Of a stretch of DNA of 64,000 nt, positions 62,986-64,000 are shown piece after piece (the stretch's first letter is position 1; each line of letters begins with the position of its first letter). The position numbers were made by a program, and so were the translations under genes. The stretch is from Winogradskyella sp. GTDB taxonomy: Bacteria > Bacteroidota > Bacteroidia > Flavobacteriales > Flavobacteriaceae. Below the pieces are notes generated by a model. That model was not told the origin of the DNA. It made no database searches and saw nothing but the letters and a program-made list of their open reading frames with translations. The stretch lies in the NCBI RefSeq assembly GCF_028282165.1, contig NZ_JANQIM010000005.1, positions 186,001-250,000 on the forward strand. The letters are read 5' to 3'.

Positions 62986-63924
62986 CTAGAATAGACTTTT
63001 ATATGTTATTGACGTTGGTTTAGAGTTATAATAGGCCTTGGCTATCTCTTTCATAATTTCTAATCTATATTTTTCCGTATTCTGTTTATCTTTATACCTC
63101 ATTAGCATTAAATCCCAATCCCTTTTTTCTTCTTGGTCTACTTTTCCTGAAACTTTATTGATAAGTGACTCAGCCTCTTTTAAACAAGGTGAACTTACAT
63201 CCACATAACTTAAAAACCTTAATGCGCTTGAATAATTATTATTAGAGATTTCTGTTTTTGCCCTTAATAAATTTGTCTCACAAGTTTGCTTTTGGTACGC
63301 AGTAAATGCTTCAATGGATTTATCTTGTATGGAAGCGTAACAGCTCTTGGCTTCTCTAGGAACAGATGATAAAAGTGCGATAGCTTCTTCAAATTTTTGA
63401 GTCTTGATTAAAAAATTTGAATCATTAACAATTTGATCGCAATTGTTATTATAATAGGATAAGATTTTTTCTTTGCCCTCAAGAATAAACGCACTAATTT
63501 CTTTATTGTTTGTAGGTATTTTTGAGATGGCATCTACAACTGCCTTCTCCTTGCTAAAGCCATTTCCCTGAATAGATTTAGAGTATGATGAAAATATCCT
63601 TTTTGTGCTATACTGTTGAATAAACAAACTAAATTCAACCTCAACGACAACAACATTACGCATCCCTTCTATTACAGATTCATCAAAGATTTCTAATTTT
63701 GGATAAATTAAAAATTCATTCGTATAGCCTCTGCCAGAAATTCCATTTTTAGTAGTAATATGCTGAATTTTTGATTCTATCTTTGAGATAGATTTTCGAG
63801 ATAAATGCTCCGAGTTATCAGGCAAAATTACTGACAGTGATAGACTGTTAGCTTCAACATTATCACTTTGTGCAGTTATAATAGTTAAGTTTATAACAAA
63901 AATTATTGCGAATAGTTTTTTCAT
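62986..63924 (-). CDS. Unrecognised secreted protein (312 aa)
   Basis: A signal peptide (MKKLFAIIFVINLTIITAQ) is followed by a beta-rich region (SLSLSVILPDNSEHLSRKSISKIESKI, NEFLIYPKLEIFDESV). The helical second half has TPR-like pairs (KFEEAIALLSSVP, NYSSALRFLSYVD) and four cysteines. No family was recognised. The N-terminal half recalls proteins that carry a conserved LPP20-like or curli-assembly fold, but I cannot support that. It starts three bases after the stop of the gene at the window edge, so the two form an operon. Confidence 0.65.
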   Translation of the reverse strand: MKKLFAIIFVINLTIITAQSDNVEANSLSLSVILPDNSEHLSRKSISKIESKIQHITTKNGISGRGYTNEFLIYPKLEIFDESVIEGMRNVVVVEVEFSLFIQQYSTKRIFSSYSKSIQGNGFSKEKAVVDAISKIPTNNKEISAFILEGKEKILSYYNNNCDQIVNDSNFLIKTQKFEEAIALLSSVPREAKSCYASIQDKSIEAFTAYQKQTCETNLLRAKTEISNNNYSSALRFLSYVDVSSPCLKEAESLINKVSGKVDQEEKRDWDLMLMRYKDKQNTEKYRLEIMKEIAKAYYNSKPTSITYKSLF

Positions 63925-63927
63925 AGC

Positions 63928-64000
63928 TTATTGAATTATTACGTTTATTTTACCAGACCCTTCCATATCTGTTTTTACTTCTAGCCCTATAGATTTAATA
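63928..64000 (-). CDS. C-terminal end of an unidentified gene (cut by the window edge)
   Basis: An open minus-strand frame enters from the right edge and stops at TAA 63928-63930. It encodes IKSIGLEVKTDMEGSGKINVIIQ at its end. Too little is visible to name it. It is tightly coupled to the secreted-protein gene downstream. Confidence 0.5.
   Translation of the reverse strand, partial: IKSIGLEVKTDMEGSGKINVIIQ

Overview
The window is chromosomal DNA of a low-GC, probably marine member of the Flavobacteriaceae (Bacteroidota). The evidence is a fused lpxC-fabZ, the type IX secretion regulator PorX, a secreted protein with a type IX C-terminal sorting domain, promoters with the TAnnTTTG -7 box, few Shine-Dalgarno sequences, and flavobacterial neighbourhoods such as lpxD / lpxC-fabZ / lpxA / efp / lpxD2 / sucD / fabG, porX-tsaE-ald and putA-like / aroB. 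No tRNA, rRNA, CRISPR array, insertion sequence or prophage was seen.

Layout. 1-817: the 5' part of hisG (minus strand) behind a histidine leader peptide and attenuator. 818-11583 (minus): an SPFH protein, a vWA membrane protein, fabG, sucD, the lipid A genes lpxD2, efp, lpxA, lpxC-fabZ and lpxD, and an HD-domain protein. 11617-18092: porX, tsaE, a small secreted peptide, a tail-to-tail pair of related membrane proteins, a broken outer-membrane barrel gene, an XRE regulator, alanine dehydrogenase and a DUF4258 protein. 18098-23311 (minus): a 1737-residue type IX cargo protein with a pectate-lyase-like domain and twelve alternating Ig-like repeats.

23777-48564 is a surface polysaccharide locus: a two-domain transferase-like protein, a MurJ/Wzx-type flippase, five GT4 and one GT2 glycosyltransferases, a Wzy-like polymerase, an MBOAT/SGNH acylation pair, asnB, an EEP-family membrane protein, a PglC-like initiating transferase, a divergent HAD/ATP-grasp pair, PglE-like aminotransferase, PglF-like 4,6-dehydratase, Wza and Wzc. 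The parts fit a Wzx/Wzy pathway initiated by a 4-amino-4,6-dideoxy-GlcNAc derivative. The usual PglD acetyltransferase is absent, and an ATP-grasp ligase sits where it might be expected. The promoter and 5' end of pglE are duplicated in front of asnB.

48586-64000 is core genome: proline dehydrogenase, aroB, a deleted dinB pseudogene, an Lrp/AsnC regulator, an M14 peptidase, an XRE regulator with a cluster of TGTTTACA-like sites, TerC, pirin, topoisomerase IV (parE, a PH-like membrane protein, parC), DUF805, ychF and an unrecognised secreted protein.

The most interesting items are the his attenuator, the pglE leader duplication, the missing PglD with the ATP-grasp/HAD pair, the secreted-peptide/membrane-protein overlap with its convergent paralogue, the repeat architecture of the type IX cargo, and the operator-like array at 53084-53371.
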